Shown here: piece by piece, positions 1 to 10,331 of the stretch
How the letters are laid out: each line of letters opens with the position of its first letter
How positions within the stretch are numbered: position 1 is the first letter of the stretch
Assembly (NCBI GenBank): GCA_026991605.1
Contig: JALXBG010000169.1
Span: forward strand, 1 to 33,969
Length of the DNA: 33,969 nucleotides
Source: Sulfurovum sp.
GTDB taxonomy: Bacteria > Campylobacterota > Campylobacteria > Campylobacterales > Sulfurovaceae
Direction of reading: 5' to 3'
Position numbers and translations under genes: made by a program
Notes under the pieces: generated by a model
What the model was told of the DNA's origin: nothing
Seen by the model: the letters and a program-made list of their open reading frames with translations, nothing else
Database searches by the model: none

Positions 1-2
1 AC

Positions 3-1565
3 TCATACCCACACTGTTGGAGAACGAAAAAGCCACTTATCTATAGAGCAACAAACCAATGGTTTATCTCTATTGACGATAAGCCAAAGGGTTCTAACGA
101 TACACTTAGAAAGTCAGCACTGGATGCGATAGAAGATGTAAACTTCTACCCAGCTAGTTCTAAAAATAGACTCAAGCCTATGATAGAGGGTAGACCTGAC
201 TGGTGTATCTCTCGTCAGCGTTCATGGGGTGTGCCGATAGCATTCTTTAGAATCAAAAGTACGAAAGAAGTTATCTTTGATGCAGATGTGTTAGAGCACA
301 TCGCAGCACTTTTTGACGAGCACGGTGCAGATGCATGGTATTCTATGAGCAATGCAGAGTTATTGCCAGCAGGTAGTAAGTATAACCCAGATGACTTAGA
401 AAAAATCTCTGATATCTTGGATGTATGGTTTGACTCTGGTTCGACATGGAACTCAGTGCTTAGTAGCGGTAACTATGATGCAGGTGAATACCCAGCATCA
501 CTTTACATAGAAGGTTCTGACCAACATAGAGGTTGGTTCCAGTCTTCATTATTACTCTCTTCAGCAGTGAACCAAATATCTCCATATAAAACACTCATCA
601 CACACGGCTTTACCGTAGATGAGAAGGGTGAGAAGATGTCTAAGTCTAAGGGTAACGTGGTTGCTCCAGACAAGGTCATCAAACAGTATGGTTCTGAGAT
701 ATTACGTTTATGGGTAGCACTTAGTAACTACCAAACAGACTTGAAAATCTCTGATGGAATACTCAAACAAACAGCAGAGCAGTACAGAAAGATACGTAAT
801 ACCTTTAGATTTTTACTTGCAAACGTAGATGATTTGGAAGTGTATGTAGAAGCAGATGCGTATGGTGAACTAGACAGATGGATACTAACCAAAGCTAGAG
901 AAGTATTTGCTTCCGTGAAAGCAAGTTTTGATGCCTATGATTTCTTAGGTGGATTTGCAACACTTAATCACTTTATCACCAATGAACTCAGTGGAATCTA
1001 CATGGACATCACCAAAGACAGACTCTACTGTGAGGACAAAAACGATACAACTAGACGTGCAACACAGTCTGCAATGGCTCACATCTCTAAAGCAATGCTT
1101 GGGCTTGTAGCTCCTGTACTTACCTACACAGCAGATGAGATACTCGAATACGCTCCAGCACTCTTTAAAGATGGTATGGAAAATGTCTTTGACCTTGTGT
1201 ATGTAGAAGTACCAGAAGTAGAGGCAAGTTTTGATGATGCAGTACTTTTGGAAGCAAGAGTAAAATTCTCAGAAGCGGTTGATAAACTCAAAAAAGAGAA
1301 ACTCATGAAGTCTACACTTGAAGTGGAGATAGCAGGAGATATGAGTATCTTCGCTATTAGTGACAGTAAAGACTTAGAAGACTGGTTTGTCGTATCTGCT
1401 ATGAAAGCAAGTTCTGAGGGTGAGCAAGTGGCTTCATTTGAAGTAGAAGGTAAAACATTTACGGTACACAAAGCAACAGCAGCTAAGTGTCCTAGATGTT
1501 GGAGATTTACTTCGACTTCAGAGGATTGTGCCTGTGAACGTTGTGCCAAAGTGGTAGGTGCATAA
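3..1565 (+). CDS. ileS: Isoleucyl-tRNA synthetase, C-terminal part (5' end outside window)
   Basis: Frame stays open from base 3 (SYPHCWRTKKPLIYRATNQWFISID...), class I KMSKS motif (EKMSKSKGN), and C-terminal Zn-binding CPRCWRF...CERCAKVV typical of IleS. Confidence 0.97.
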   Translation, partial: SYPHCWRTKKPLIYRATNQWFISIDDKPKGSNDTLRKSALDAIEDVNFYPASSKNRLKPMIEGRPDWCISRQRSWGVPIAFFRIKSTKEVIFDADVLEHIAALFDEHGADAWYSMSNAELLPAGSKYNPDDLEKISDILDVWFDSGSTWNSVLSSGNYDAGEYPASLYIEGSDQHRGWFQSSLLLSSAVNQISPYKTLITHGFTVDEKGEKMSKSKGNVVAPDKVIKQYGSEILRLWVALSNYQTDLKISDGILKQTAEQYRKIRNTFRFLLANVDDLEVYVEADAYGELDRWILTKAREVFASVKASFDAYDFLGGFATLNHFITNELSGIYMDITKDRLYCEDKNDTTRRATQSAMAHISKAMLGLVAPVLTYTADEILEYAPALFKDGMENVFDLVYVEVPEVEASFDDAVLLEARVKFSEAVDKLKKEKLMKSTLEVEIAGDMSIFAISDSKDLEDWFVVSAMKASSEGEQVASFEVEGKTFTVHKATAAKCPRCWRFTSTSEDCACERCAKVVGA

Positions 1566-1690
1566 TGTTTGATATGACTCAACCTATACAGATGGAAGTG
1601 ATTGTTGGTTCAATTGTTTTCATTTTTGGATTGGTAGGTGTTGGGTTGGCTGTAGTGGCGTATTATAAAAAGAAATTAGATATCAAGTAG
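1565..1690 (+). CDS. 41-aa single-TM small membrane protein, translationally coupled to ileS
   Basis: TAATG overlap with the ileS stop; translation MFDMTQPIQMEVIVGSIVFIFGLVGVGLAVVAYYKKKLDIK has one hydrophobic helix followed by a basic tail; below the ORF-track cutoff. Confidence 0.7.
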   Translation: MFDMTQPIQMEVIVGSIVFIFGLVGVGLAVVAYYKKKLDIK

Positions 1691-1700
1691 AGGATGAAAA

Positions 1701-3044
1701 GTGATTACACTAAAAGAAGCATTAACAAAATCTAATGAAGAGATGGCAACGTTAAGAGCTGAACTTGAAGCTAAAGCAAAAGAGTCTGGTCTTAACGCTT
1801 ATGTTGGCTTTGAAAGTTCTGGTGAAGGTGTGCCTATCCTCATTAAAGACAACATTCAAGTCAAAGGCTGGTCTGTGACAGCAGGATCGAAAATCCTTCA
1901 AGGCTACATCGCTCCTTATGAAGCGACAGTCATTACCAACCTTAAGTCTAAAGGCATGATGGCATTTGGTCGTGCGAACATGGATGAGTTTGCTATGGGT
2001 TCGACAACGGAGAGTTCTTGTTATGGTGCAACTGTAAATCCACATGGTGACAACAGAGTACCAGGTGGAAGTTCAGGTGGATCTGCCGCGGCAGTTGCTG
2101 GTGGCATCGCCATCGCAGCGCTTGGGTCAGATACGGGTGGATCTATTCGTCAGCCTGCTGCATACTGTGGTGTGGTAGGGATGAAGCCTACCTATGGACG
2201 TGTATCTCGTTTTGGCTTGGGTGCGTATGCATCAAGCCTTGACCAAATAGGCCCCATCGCTCAAAATGTAGAAGATGCAGCAATACTTTATGATGCTATC
2301 AAAGGGCATGATGACAAAGACTCAACATCAGCGGACTTTGAGATAGAAGATATTGCAAATAACCTAAACCCAGATGTGAAACTGACTATCGCAGTCATTG
2401 ATTCCTATGTAGAGGCTGCAGATGCAGATGTCCAAAAAGCATTTAATGAGACAGTGGCTAAGCTGGAAGCTGCGGGACATACCATCGTACGTAAAGAGCT
2501 TTCTAACACCAAGTATGACATCGCAACCTACTATGTACTTGCCACTGCGGAAGCAGCGACAAACTTGGCACGTTATGATGGTGTACGTTATGGAACAAGA
2601 GCTGAGTCTAAGAGCACAGAAGAGCTTTTCTTTAACACAAGAAGCGAAGGTTTTGGTGAAGAGGTAAAAAGACGTATCATGCTTGGTAACTTTGTACTCT
2701 CTTCAGGGTATTATGATGCATACTATGTAAAAGCACAGAAAGTAAGACACCTTATCCGTGATGAGTTTAACGCTATCTTTGATGAGGCTGACCTTATCTT
2801 GTCTCCTGTGGCACCATCTGTGGCACCCAAGATAGGTGAGAGTGAAGACCCACTTGAGATGTACAAATCAGATATGTATACGCTTGGTGTAAACCTTGCG
2901 GGACTTCCTGGTATCTCTGTACCTGTGGCTAAAAATGATGAAGGTATGCCGGTTGGACTCCAACTTATTGCTAAGGCATTTAACGAAAAAGTACTTTTTG
3001 ATGGCGCTGCTAGCTTCGAAAAAGCTGTAAACTATAATAAATAA
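1701..3044 (+). CDS. gatA: Asp-tRNA(Asn)/Glu-tRNA(Gln) amidotransferase subunit A (GTG start)
   Basis: Amidase signature [49 protein letters not shown]. Confidence 0.97.
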   Translation: MITLKEALTKSNEEMATLRAELEAKAKESGLNAYVGFESSGEGVPILIKDNIQVKGWSVTAGSKILQGYIAPYEATVITNLKSKGMMAFGRANMDEFAMGSTTESSCYGATVNPHGDNRVPGGSSGGSAAAVAGGIAIAALGSDTGGSIRQPAAYCGVVGMKPTYGRVSRFGLGAYASSLDQIGPIAQNVEDAAILYDAIKGHDDKDSTSADFEIEDIANNLNPDVKLTIAVIDSYVEAADADVQKAFNETVAKLEAAGHTIVRKELSNTKYDIATYYVLATAEAATNLARYDGVRYGTRAESKSTEELFFNTRSEGFGEEVKRRIMLGNFVLSSGYYDAYYVKAQKVRHLIRDEFNAIFDEADLILSPVAPSVAPKIGESEDPLEMYKSDMYTLGVNLAGLPGISVPVAKNDEGMPVGLQLIAKAFNEKVLFDGAASFEKAVNYNK

Positions 3045-3058
3045 ACCCAAAGGACTAA

Positions 3059-4507
<1,449 letters not shown>

Positions 4508-4512
4508 TAGTT

Positions 4513-4965
4513 ATGATTGTTAATTTAATTAGTTTACTGGTGGGTATTGCGATAATTAAAGTTTTTAATTTATCATTAATACGCTTTATATTACTTATAT
4601 TGTTACCAATGTTTTTATATGAATTCTATTTTCAAGTATTTGTTGCTATGCCTATGTTTGATGTAGATTTTAGTCTTATGTATATGATTAAAAGAATGTG
4701 GAAAGGTATTTTATATTTGTTACCTACACTTGTGATTTTTGCTATATTATCAGAGTTAATTTATAAAAAGTTCTTCTCTGAAAAAGCTCTTTTCTTATTT
4801 ATAGTGAGTATGTTGTACTTATTCACTTTTGAATTTGCTGGGTTTAATTTTAATGGTAATATTATTTCACGAATTAGTGAGTCTTTTGTACCATTATCTA
4901 TCATTGGTGCTATATCAGGAATTTTAATTTATATATTACCTTCTATATACAAAGATAAAAAATAG
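4513..4965 (+). CDS. Hypothetical multi-pass membrane protein
   Basis: 150-aa AT-rich ORF with several hydrophobic segments directly after guaB; no family recognised. Confidence 0.6.
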   Translation: MIVNLISLLVGIAIIKVFNLSLIRFILLILLPMFLYEFYFQVFVAMPMFDVDFSLMYMIKRMWKGILYLLPTLVIFAILSELIYKKFFSEKALFLFIVSMLYLFTFEFAGFNFNGNIISRISESFVPLSIIGAISGILIYILPSIYKDKK

Positions 4966-4976
4966 TATTTTCCCTC

Positions 4977-5000
4977 GTTCAACAGCTCCTGTTGTTGAAC
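4977..5000. repeat. Short palindrome (gttcaacagctcctgttgttgaac)
   Basis: Imperfect inverted repeat caacag-ctc-ctgttg with flanking gtt/aac. Confidence 0.6.
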
Positions 5001-5046
5001 CTCTATCTGTAATCAATATCATAACAAATTTATATACTGATATAAA

Positions 5047-5070
5047 GTATCACAGCTGGAGCTATGATAC
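5047..5070. repeat. Short palindrome (gtatcacagctggagctatgatac)
   Basis: 11-bp arms gtatcacagct / agctatgatac with one mismatch and a 2-nt loop. Confidence 0.65.
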
Positions 5071-5078
5071 TAGTCAAA

Positions 5079-5102
5079 GGTGCTGTAGCAACAGCACCCT
5101 AC
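5079..5102 (-). repeat. REP-like element A: GTAG + GGTGCTGT-tgct-ACAGCACC
   Basis: Minus strand reads GTAG followed by a perfect 8-bp stem with a 4-nt loop. Confidence 0.65.
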
Positions 5103-5190
5103 AATGCTTCTTGAAAAAATCATAAATGTCTGCATAACCCAATAATCAAATTATGTTATAATATTTTCAATACAAATATAAGGATGTTCT

Positions 5191-5370
5191 ATGACTGCAC
5201 CTAAAGAAGAAGCCAAGAAAATTATAGATGCTTTACCTGAAGATTCAACATATGAAGAGATAGTGAGAGAGTTAGCCTTTGATACGATGATACAGCGAGG
5301 GCTAAATGATGTGGATACTGGTAAAGTGATTTCAAATAAAGAGATGGAAAACGAAATAGCTCAATGGTAA
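5191..5370 (+). CDS. Putative antitoxin of type II TA module (59 aa)
   Basis: MTAPKEEAKKIIDALPEDSTYEEIVRELAFDTMIQRGLNDVDTGKVISNKEMENEIAQW; ATGGTAA overlap with the downstream ParE-like toxin; missed by the ORF track (59 aa). Confidence 0.8.
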   Translation: MTAPKEEAKKIIDALPEDSTYEEIVRELAFDTMIQRGLNDVDTGKVISNKEMENEIAQW

Positions 5371-5660
5371 AGATTGAGTGGACAGAAGAAGCCAAGTTTT
5401 GGCTTAAAGATATACATGATTATATTGCTCAAGATAACAAACGCATTGCCAAAAAGATTACAAAAGAGATATACAATAAAGTACAAATATTAGCTACATT
5501 TCCTCAAATAGGATATGTATATCCCAATGAGGATGATTTGGAAATACGTATATTGCTTTATGGACATTACAGGATTGCTTATTTGATTAAAGATAAAAAT
5601 AGCGTATCTGTATTGGGTGTATTTCATGGGGCATTAGATATACAAAGATATTTAAAATAA
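5364..5660 (+). CDS. RelE/ParE-superfamily toxin
   Basis: 98 aa, IEWTEEAKFWLKDIHDYIAQDN...FPQIG...IRILLYGHYRIAYLI...VLGVFHGALDIQRYL is the classic ParE/RelE pattern. Confidence 0.88.
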   Translation: MVKIEWTEEAKFWLKDIHDYIAQDNKRIAKKITKEIYNKVQILATFPQIGYVYPNEDDLEIRILLYGHYRIAYLIKDKNSVSVLGVFHGALDIQRYLK

Positions 5661-5672
5661 AAAGGAAAAACA

Positions 5673-6932
5673 ATGCACGAACAAACACTAGCTATCCATG
5701 CAGGATATGAAAAAGATGCTATGGGGACTATGGCTGTACCTATTTATCAAACGACAGCGTATGAATTTAGAGATACAGAACATGCAGCGAATTTGTTCGC
5801 ACTCAAAGAGCTAGGGAATATTTACACTCGACTTATGAACCCAACGACAGATGTTTTTGAAAAACGTTTTGCCGCACTTGAGGGTGGGGTAGCTGCCATA
5901 GGGACTGCTTCTGGGATGGCGGCTATCTTTTATGCCATTGCAAATGTGGCTGAGGCTGGAGATAACATCATCGTGGCAAAGCAGGTGTATGGTGGGACGA
6001 CTACACTTACAGGGCATACCATTAAACGTTTTGGTATAGAGACACGTTATTTTGATGTACGTAATCCTAATGAGATAGAAGCATTGGTAGATGATAAGAC
6101 AAAAATAATTATTTTTGAAAGTATCACAAATCCTAGCATTGATGTAGCAGATTTTGATGCGATTGTGGCTATTGCTAACAGGCATAACATCTTGACATGT
6201 GTAGATAATACTGTGGGTACACCCATACTTTGTAAGCCGTTTGATCATGGTGTTGACTTGACTGTACATAGTACGAGTAAATACACCATAGGACAAGGAA
6301 CGGCTCTTGGTGGTATGCTTGTAGAGCGTCATGACTTGGTAGAGAAGATAAAAGGTAACCCACGTTACGCACACTTTAATGCGCCAGATGAGAGTTACCA
6401 TGGTCTTGTGTATAGTGATTTACCGTTGCCACTCTTTACACTTAGAGTAAGACTGGCACTCTTACGCGACTTGGGTGCTACACCTGCACCATTTAATTCT
6501 TGGTTAAACATACAAGGTTTAGAGACACTGCCACTACGGATGAAACAGCACTCAAGTTCTGCACTTGCTATAGCAGAGTTTTTAGAAGCACATCCAAAAG
6601 TAGGAAAAGTAAACTACCCCGGACTGAAGTCTGATGCTAACTATGAGTTAGGACAAAAGTACTTCAAAGGTGGACACTCAGGACTACTCTCATTTGAAGT
6701 AGCAGACAAAGAGACTGCACAAAAGATAGCCGATAGTACAGATATTTTCTCACTGGTAGTTAACATTGGTGATAGTAAGTCTATCATTACTCATCCAGCA
6801 AGTACTACACACCAACAACTCTCTGCGCAAGAGCTAATAGATGCAGGTGTACCTAGTGGGCTTGTACGTCTTTCTGTTGGGTTGGAAGATACACAAGATT
6901 TGATTGAGGATTTGAAGAAGGCATTGGGGTAA
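5673..6932 (+). CDS. metY: O-acetylhomoserine aminocarboxypropyltransferase/sulfhydrylase (PLP, Cys/Met metabolism)
   Basis: MHEQTLAIHAGYEKD...PIYQTTAYEFRDTEHAANLFAL...YTRLMNPTTDVFEKR; SKYTIGQGTALGG PLP-lysine region. Confidence 0.93.
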   Translation: MHEQTLAIHAGYEKDAMGTMAVPIYQTTAYEFRDTEHAANLFALKELGNIYTRLMNPTTDVFEKRFAALEGGVAAIGTASGMAAIFYAIANVAEAGDNIIVAKQVYGGTTTLTGHTIKRFGIETRYFDVRNPNEIEALVDDKTKIIIFESITNPSIDVADFDAIVAIANRHNILTCVDNTVGTPILCKPFDHGVDLTVHSTSKYTIGQGTALGGMLVERHDLVEKIKGNPRYAHFNAPDESYHGLVYSDLPLPLFTLRVRLALLRDLGATPAPFNSWLNIQGLETLPLRMKQHSSSALAIAEFLEAHPKVGKVNYPGLKSDANYELGQKYFKGGHSGLLSFEVADKETAQKIADSTDIFSLVVNIGDSKSIITHPASTTHQQLSAQELIDAGVPSGLVRLSVGLEDTQDLIEDLKKALG

Positions 6933-6933
6933 A

Positions 6934-7029
6934 TTGTAGGTCGGGGTGTCCTCTCTCCGACATCACTTTGCATGCAAATATATTATGATTTTCAACTTCA
7001 TGTCGGGGAGAGGACACCCCGACCTACAA
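6934..7029. repeat. BIME-like palindrome of two inverted REP elements (B 6936-6961 plus, B' 7002-7027 minus)
   Basis: 30-bp arms ttgtaggtcggggtgtcctctctccgacat / atgtcggggagaggacaccccgacctacaa with a single mismatch; each arm is GTAG plus its own hairpin. Confidence 0.9.
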
Positions 7030-7085
7030 AACAAAGCACAAATACGATAAAATATTATCAATAAATTTAAGCACAAAAGCAGTCT

Positions 7086-8180
7086 ATGAAAATCGAAACC
7101 AAAACAGCCCATTTTAGCTCCCCTTTGTACCTTGAAAGTGGGCGTATTTTAGAGCCTTATGAGATAGCGTATGAGACTTATGGTGAGTTAAATGAGGACA
7201 AGTCTAATGTGATTTTGGTTTGTCATGCACTCTCTGGTTCTCATCATGCTGCAGGTGTCTATGAGGGTGAGCGTAAAGCTGGTTGGTGGGATGGACTCAT
7301 CGGTGAGGGTAAAGCCTTAGATACAAATAAGTATTTTGTCATCTCTACAAATGTTGTAGGCTCTTGCTTTGGTAGTACAGGACCTATGAGCAACAACTAT
7401 ACAACCCAAGCCCCTTACCGTCTTAAATTCCCAGTCGTAACCATCAAAGATATGATACGTGCGCAAATGCATCTACTCTCTGATCTTGGCATTCACCATG
7501 TGCGGGCTGTAGTGGGTGGTTCCATGGGTGGTATGCAATCACTTCAATTTGCTGTAGACTACCCGAACTTTGCAGATGACATCATCTCTTTGGCTGCTAC
7601 GTATGCGACACGTCCTTGGACGATAGCCTTTAACAAGGTAGCCGTAGAAGCTATACGCAGAGACCCTCGTTTTAAACATGGTAACTATGAGAAAGATGAC
7701 TTTAAAGAAGAGGGCTTGGATGGCTTAGCCATTGGGCGCATCGCAGGGCACATTTCTTACCTTTCTCCTGATTCTATGGATGAGAAGTTTGGGCGTAACT
7801 ATGTCAACAATGATGGACTTTTTGAACTCTTTGGACGTTATGAAGTAGAGCGATATATGGAGTACAATACGAATAACTTTTCACGGGTATTTGACCCACT
7901 CTCTTATCTCTATATAGTCAAAGCGATTAATACGTTTAACCTGAGCCGTGGATATGACTCTTTGCATGATGCGATTAGCCGTATAAAAGCCAATGTGCAT
8001 CTCATAAGCTTTTCGTCTGACTATCTGTTCTTCCCTTCGGAGATGGAACACATCGCTAAGATGATGGAACGTAATGGGCAGAAACATACGTACCTAGAAG
8101 TAGAGAGTGATTATGGGCATGATGCCTTTTTGGTAGAGTTAGATAAATTTGAAGCGCATATAAAAAAGGTATTACAATGA
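7086..8180 (+). CDS. metX: Homoserine O-acetyltransferase
   Basis: alpha/beta hydrolase; CHALSGSHHAAG, VVGGSMGGMQSLQFA nucleophile elbow, C-terminal YGHDAFLVE. Confidence 0.95.
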   Translation: MKIETKTAHFSSPLYLESGRILEPYEIAYETYGELNEDKSNVILVCHALSGSHHAAGVYEGERKAGWWDGLIGEGKALDTNKYFVISTNVVGSCFGSTGPMSNNYTTQAPYRLKFPVVTIKDMIRAQMHLLSDLGIHHVRAVVGGSMGGMQSLQFAVDYPNFADDIISLAATYATRPWTIAFNKVAVEAIRRDPRFKHGNYEKDDFKEEGLDGLAIGRIAGHISYLSPDSMDEKFGRNYVNNDGLFELFGRYEVERYMEYNTNNFSRVFDPLSYLYIVKAINTFNLSRGYDSLHDAISRIKANVHLISFSSDYLFFPSEMEHIAKMMERNGQKHTYLEVESDYGHDAFLVELDKFEAHIKKVLQ

Positions 8181-8260
8181 AATTACATGAACGATTGAGT
8201 GAATCTTTAGTGAGAGGAATTACAGTAGAGCTTTGCTCTATTGTAAGGAGAAGTATATAA
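8177..8260 (+). CDS. Possible 27-aa bridging micro-ORF between metX and xseB
   Basis: MKLHERLSESLVRGITVELCSIVRRSI; ATGA overlap with the metX stop and TAATG overlap with the xseB start. Confidence 0.35.
   Translation: MKLHERLSESLVRGITVELCSIVRRSI
8221..8245 (+). promoter_or_regulatory. RNA hairpin abutting the xseB Shine-Dalgarno
   Basis: tacagtagagc-ttt-gctctattgta: 11-bp stem (one G-T wobble), 3-nt loop, immediately followed by AGGAG. Confidence 0.5.
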
Positions 8261-8460
8261 TGGCAACATTTGAAGAGAAGTTAGAACACTCAAAAGAGCT
8301 ACTTGAAAAGCTTATGGATCCTGAGATAACACTGGAAGAGTCAGTGAAGCTTTATGAAGAGGGTTTAAAGAACATTAAAGAAGCACAAACACTGATAGAA
8401 GAGGCAAAAACGAAGATAACAATCATCGAACAAGCCAATCAGAATGTGGAGAGTGACTAA
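8260..8460 (+). CDS. xseB: Exodeoxyribonuclease VII small subunit
   Basis: MATFEEKLEHSKELLEKLMDPEITLEESVKLYEEGLKNIKEAQTLIEEAKTKI; AGGAG upstream of ATG 8260 (ORF-track start at 8233 is too early). Confidence 0.92.
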   Translation: MATFEEKLEHSKELLEKLMDPEITLEESVKLYEEGLKNIKEAQTLIEEAKTKITIIEQANQNVESD

Positions 8461-9272
8461 TGTCTAAACAGCTAGTTGTTGCAGCACTTCAGTTACCAAC
8501 ACTTGGTATGAATGCCACTAGACTAGAGTTTTACCTAAAAAAAGCACATGAACGTGGAGCAGATGTGATGCTTCTTGGTGAGTATGTGCTGAACCACTTT
8601 TTTAAAGAGTTTGCAACTATGGCGCCAAATATGGTGAAGGCGCAAACGACTAAGCATCTTGAACTACTTAAAAATCTTTCTATTAAATATGATATTATTT
8701 TTGTGGCACCTATTATCATTACTAAAAAAGATGGGTATTACAAAACCATTGTGAAGATTACACCTAAAAATACGCGTTATTATGAACAACAGATTTTACT
8801 CCCTTACACACACTGGAATGAGAAGAAGTTTTTTTCCAATAAAGTAGTACCTTTGAAGGATGCAATGACATTTACTATCAAAGGTTTTAAAGTGATGGTA
8901 ATGGCTGGTTTTGAGCTGCATTTTGACCCTTTCTGGGAGCAGGTGACACGAAAGAAAGTAGATTTGGTTTTACTTCCTACAGCTTCTACCTTTGGCTCAC
9001 ATAACAGGTGGAGAGAGATCATTAAAACCAAAGCCTTTTTACATGGATGTTACGTACTGCGTGCCAATAGACTGGGTGAGTATAGTGATGATGAGGTGAA
9101 GTGGAAGTTCTATGGTGATACGATGCTTGTTTCCCCAGAGGGCGAAGTAGAGATGATGCTTGAAGATAAAGAGTCTATGCTGGTAGAAGTCATAGACAAA
9201 GCTGAGGTTACAGAACATCGTAAAGCATGGGGATTTGAGAGAGAATTAAAATTAAGAGAGGAGCAAGCGTAA
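8460..9272 (+). CDS. Carbon-nitrogen hydrolase (nitrilase superfamily) family protein
   Basis: VVAALQLPTLGMNATRLEFYLKKAHERGADVMLLGEYVLN... nitrilase-like fold N-terminus; GDTMLVSPEGEVEMML. Confidence 0.75.
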   Translation: MSKQLVVAALQLPTLGMNATRLEFYLKKAHERGADVMLLGEYVLNHFFKEFATMAPNMVKAQTTKHLELLKNLSIKYDIIFVAPIIITKKDGYYKTIVKITPKNTRYYEQQILLPYTHWNEKKFFSNKVVPLKDAMTFTIKGFKVMVMAGFELHFDPFWEQVTRKKVDLVLLPTASTFGSHNRWREIIKTKAFLHGCYVLRANRLGEYSDDEVKWKFYGDTMLVSPEGEVEMMLEDKESMLVEVIDKAEVTEHRKAWGFERELKLREEQA

Positions 9273-9946
9273 TGACACAAAGCGAATACTTTAACAGACA
9301 GATACAACTATGGGGTTCTAACGTACAACAGAGTTTGGAGAAAAAGAAAATCGCTATTATCGGTTCAGGTGGACTTGGCTGTACGCTTGCTATGGCACTG
9401 GGAACTTCAGGTATAGGTGAGATACATATGGTCGACTTTGATACGGTCTCTTCTCATAATATTCACAGACAGATAGCCTTTACACTGAACGATGAAGGCA
9501 AAAACAAAGCCAAAGCAGTATGTGCACTTGTGGAGTCAAAAAACCCTTTTGTTAAAGCCGTAGCTTTTGATATGCGTTTTGAAGATTTTAAAGAGATGGG
9601 TAACAGCTATGACCTCATACTTGATGCTACCGATAATTTGCCTGTGCGTGGAGAGATAGACAAACATGCCAAAGCAACAAAAACCCCATGGGTATATGCT
9701 TCAGTCGAAGAGTTCAACGGACAAGTTTGTTTCTTTGATGAGGCAAACTTTCAAGTCTTTAATATCTCAGATCATAAACCCGGTGGTATTACTGCACCTA
9801 TTGTGATGCATATTGGTTCATTGCAAGCGAACTTGGCATTAAGATACCTTGCAGGCTTATCTGTGAAGAAAGATAAATTGTATTATTTATATTTTAATGA
9901 TGAAGGTGAATTGATAACCCAAAAGTTTGGTATGCCTAAAGCTTAA
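9272..9946 (+). CDS. ThiF/MoeB/HesA family E1-like adenylyltransferase
   Basis: YFNRQIQLWG...KKIAIIGSGGLGCTLAMALGTSGIGEIHMVDFDTVSSHNIHRQIAF; DATDNLPVRGEID. Confidence 0.9.
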   Translation: MTQSEYFNRQIQLWGSNVQQSLEKKKIAIIGSGGLGCTLAMALGTSGIGEIHMVDFDTVSSHNIHRQIAFTLNDEGKNKAKAVCALVESKNPFVKAVAFDMRFEDFKEMGNSYDLILDATDNLPVRGEIDKHAKATKTPWVYASVEEFNGQVCFFDEANFQVFNISDHKPGGITAPIVMHIGSLQANLALRYLAGLSVKKDKLYYLYFNDEGELITQKFGMPKA

Positions 9947-9977
9947 GCTTGATAAAATTATAAAAAAGGGGTAAAAG

Positions 9978-10319
9978 ATGAAATTAAAATTATTTTTAAT
10001 AGGTGGTGCACTGTTATTTTTAACTGCATGTACGCAAGAGACACAAAACAGCTTGAGTCGTTCATTGCAAAACTGGACAGGAACCAATGGGGTGCTAGAT
10101 ATTTATGCGGGAGATAAACTGGTGCATAAATTTATAATGATTGACAAATTATCAACAGCAAAAGGTACAACGGATGGTGGAGCAAGACCATATAGATATG
10201 GTTATGGAATTGATGATTTAAACTTTAATGGTAAAAAAGATAAGGGAGAGAAAAAAGTCTATTTTGAATTTTCAGACTACTCAACATCTTATATCTTCTA
10301 TGAAAGAAATACAAACTAA
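9978..10319 (+). CDS. Hypothetical lipoprotein
   Basis: Signal peptide with lipobox MKLKLFLIGGALLFLTAC. Confidence 0.7.
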   Translation: MKLKLFLIGGALLFLTACTQETQNSLSRSLQNWTGTNGVLDIYAGDKLVHKFIMIDKLSTAKGTTDGGARPYRYGYGIDDLNFNGKKDKGEKKVYFEFSDYSTSYIFYERNTN

Positions 10320-10331
10320 AGGGAACAAAAC

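Noticed and set aside
1124-1582. Minus-strand 152-aa ORF antisense to ileS
   Set aside because: Ser/Thr-rich composition typical of the antisense frame of an AT-rich coding gene; the + strand is clearly ileS.
5811-6401. Minus-strand 196-aa ORF antisense to metY
   Set aside because: Composition (Cys/Tyr/Ile-rich) typical of a shadow ORF; metY on the + strand is unambiguous.
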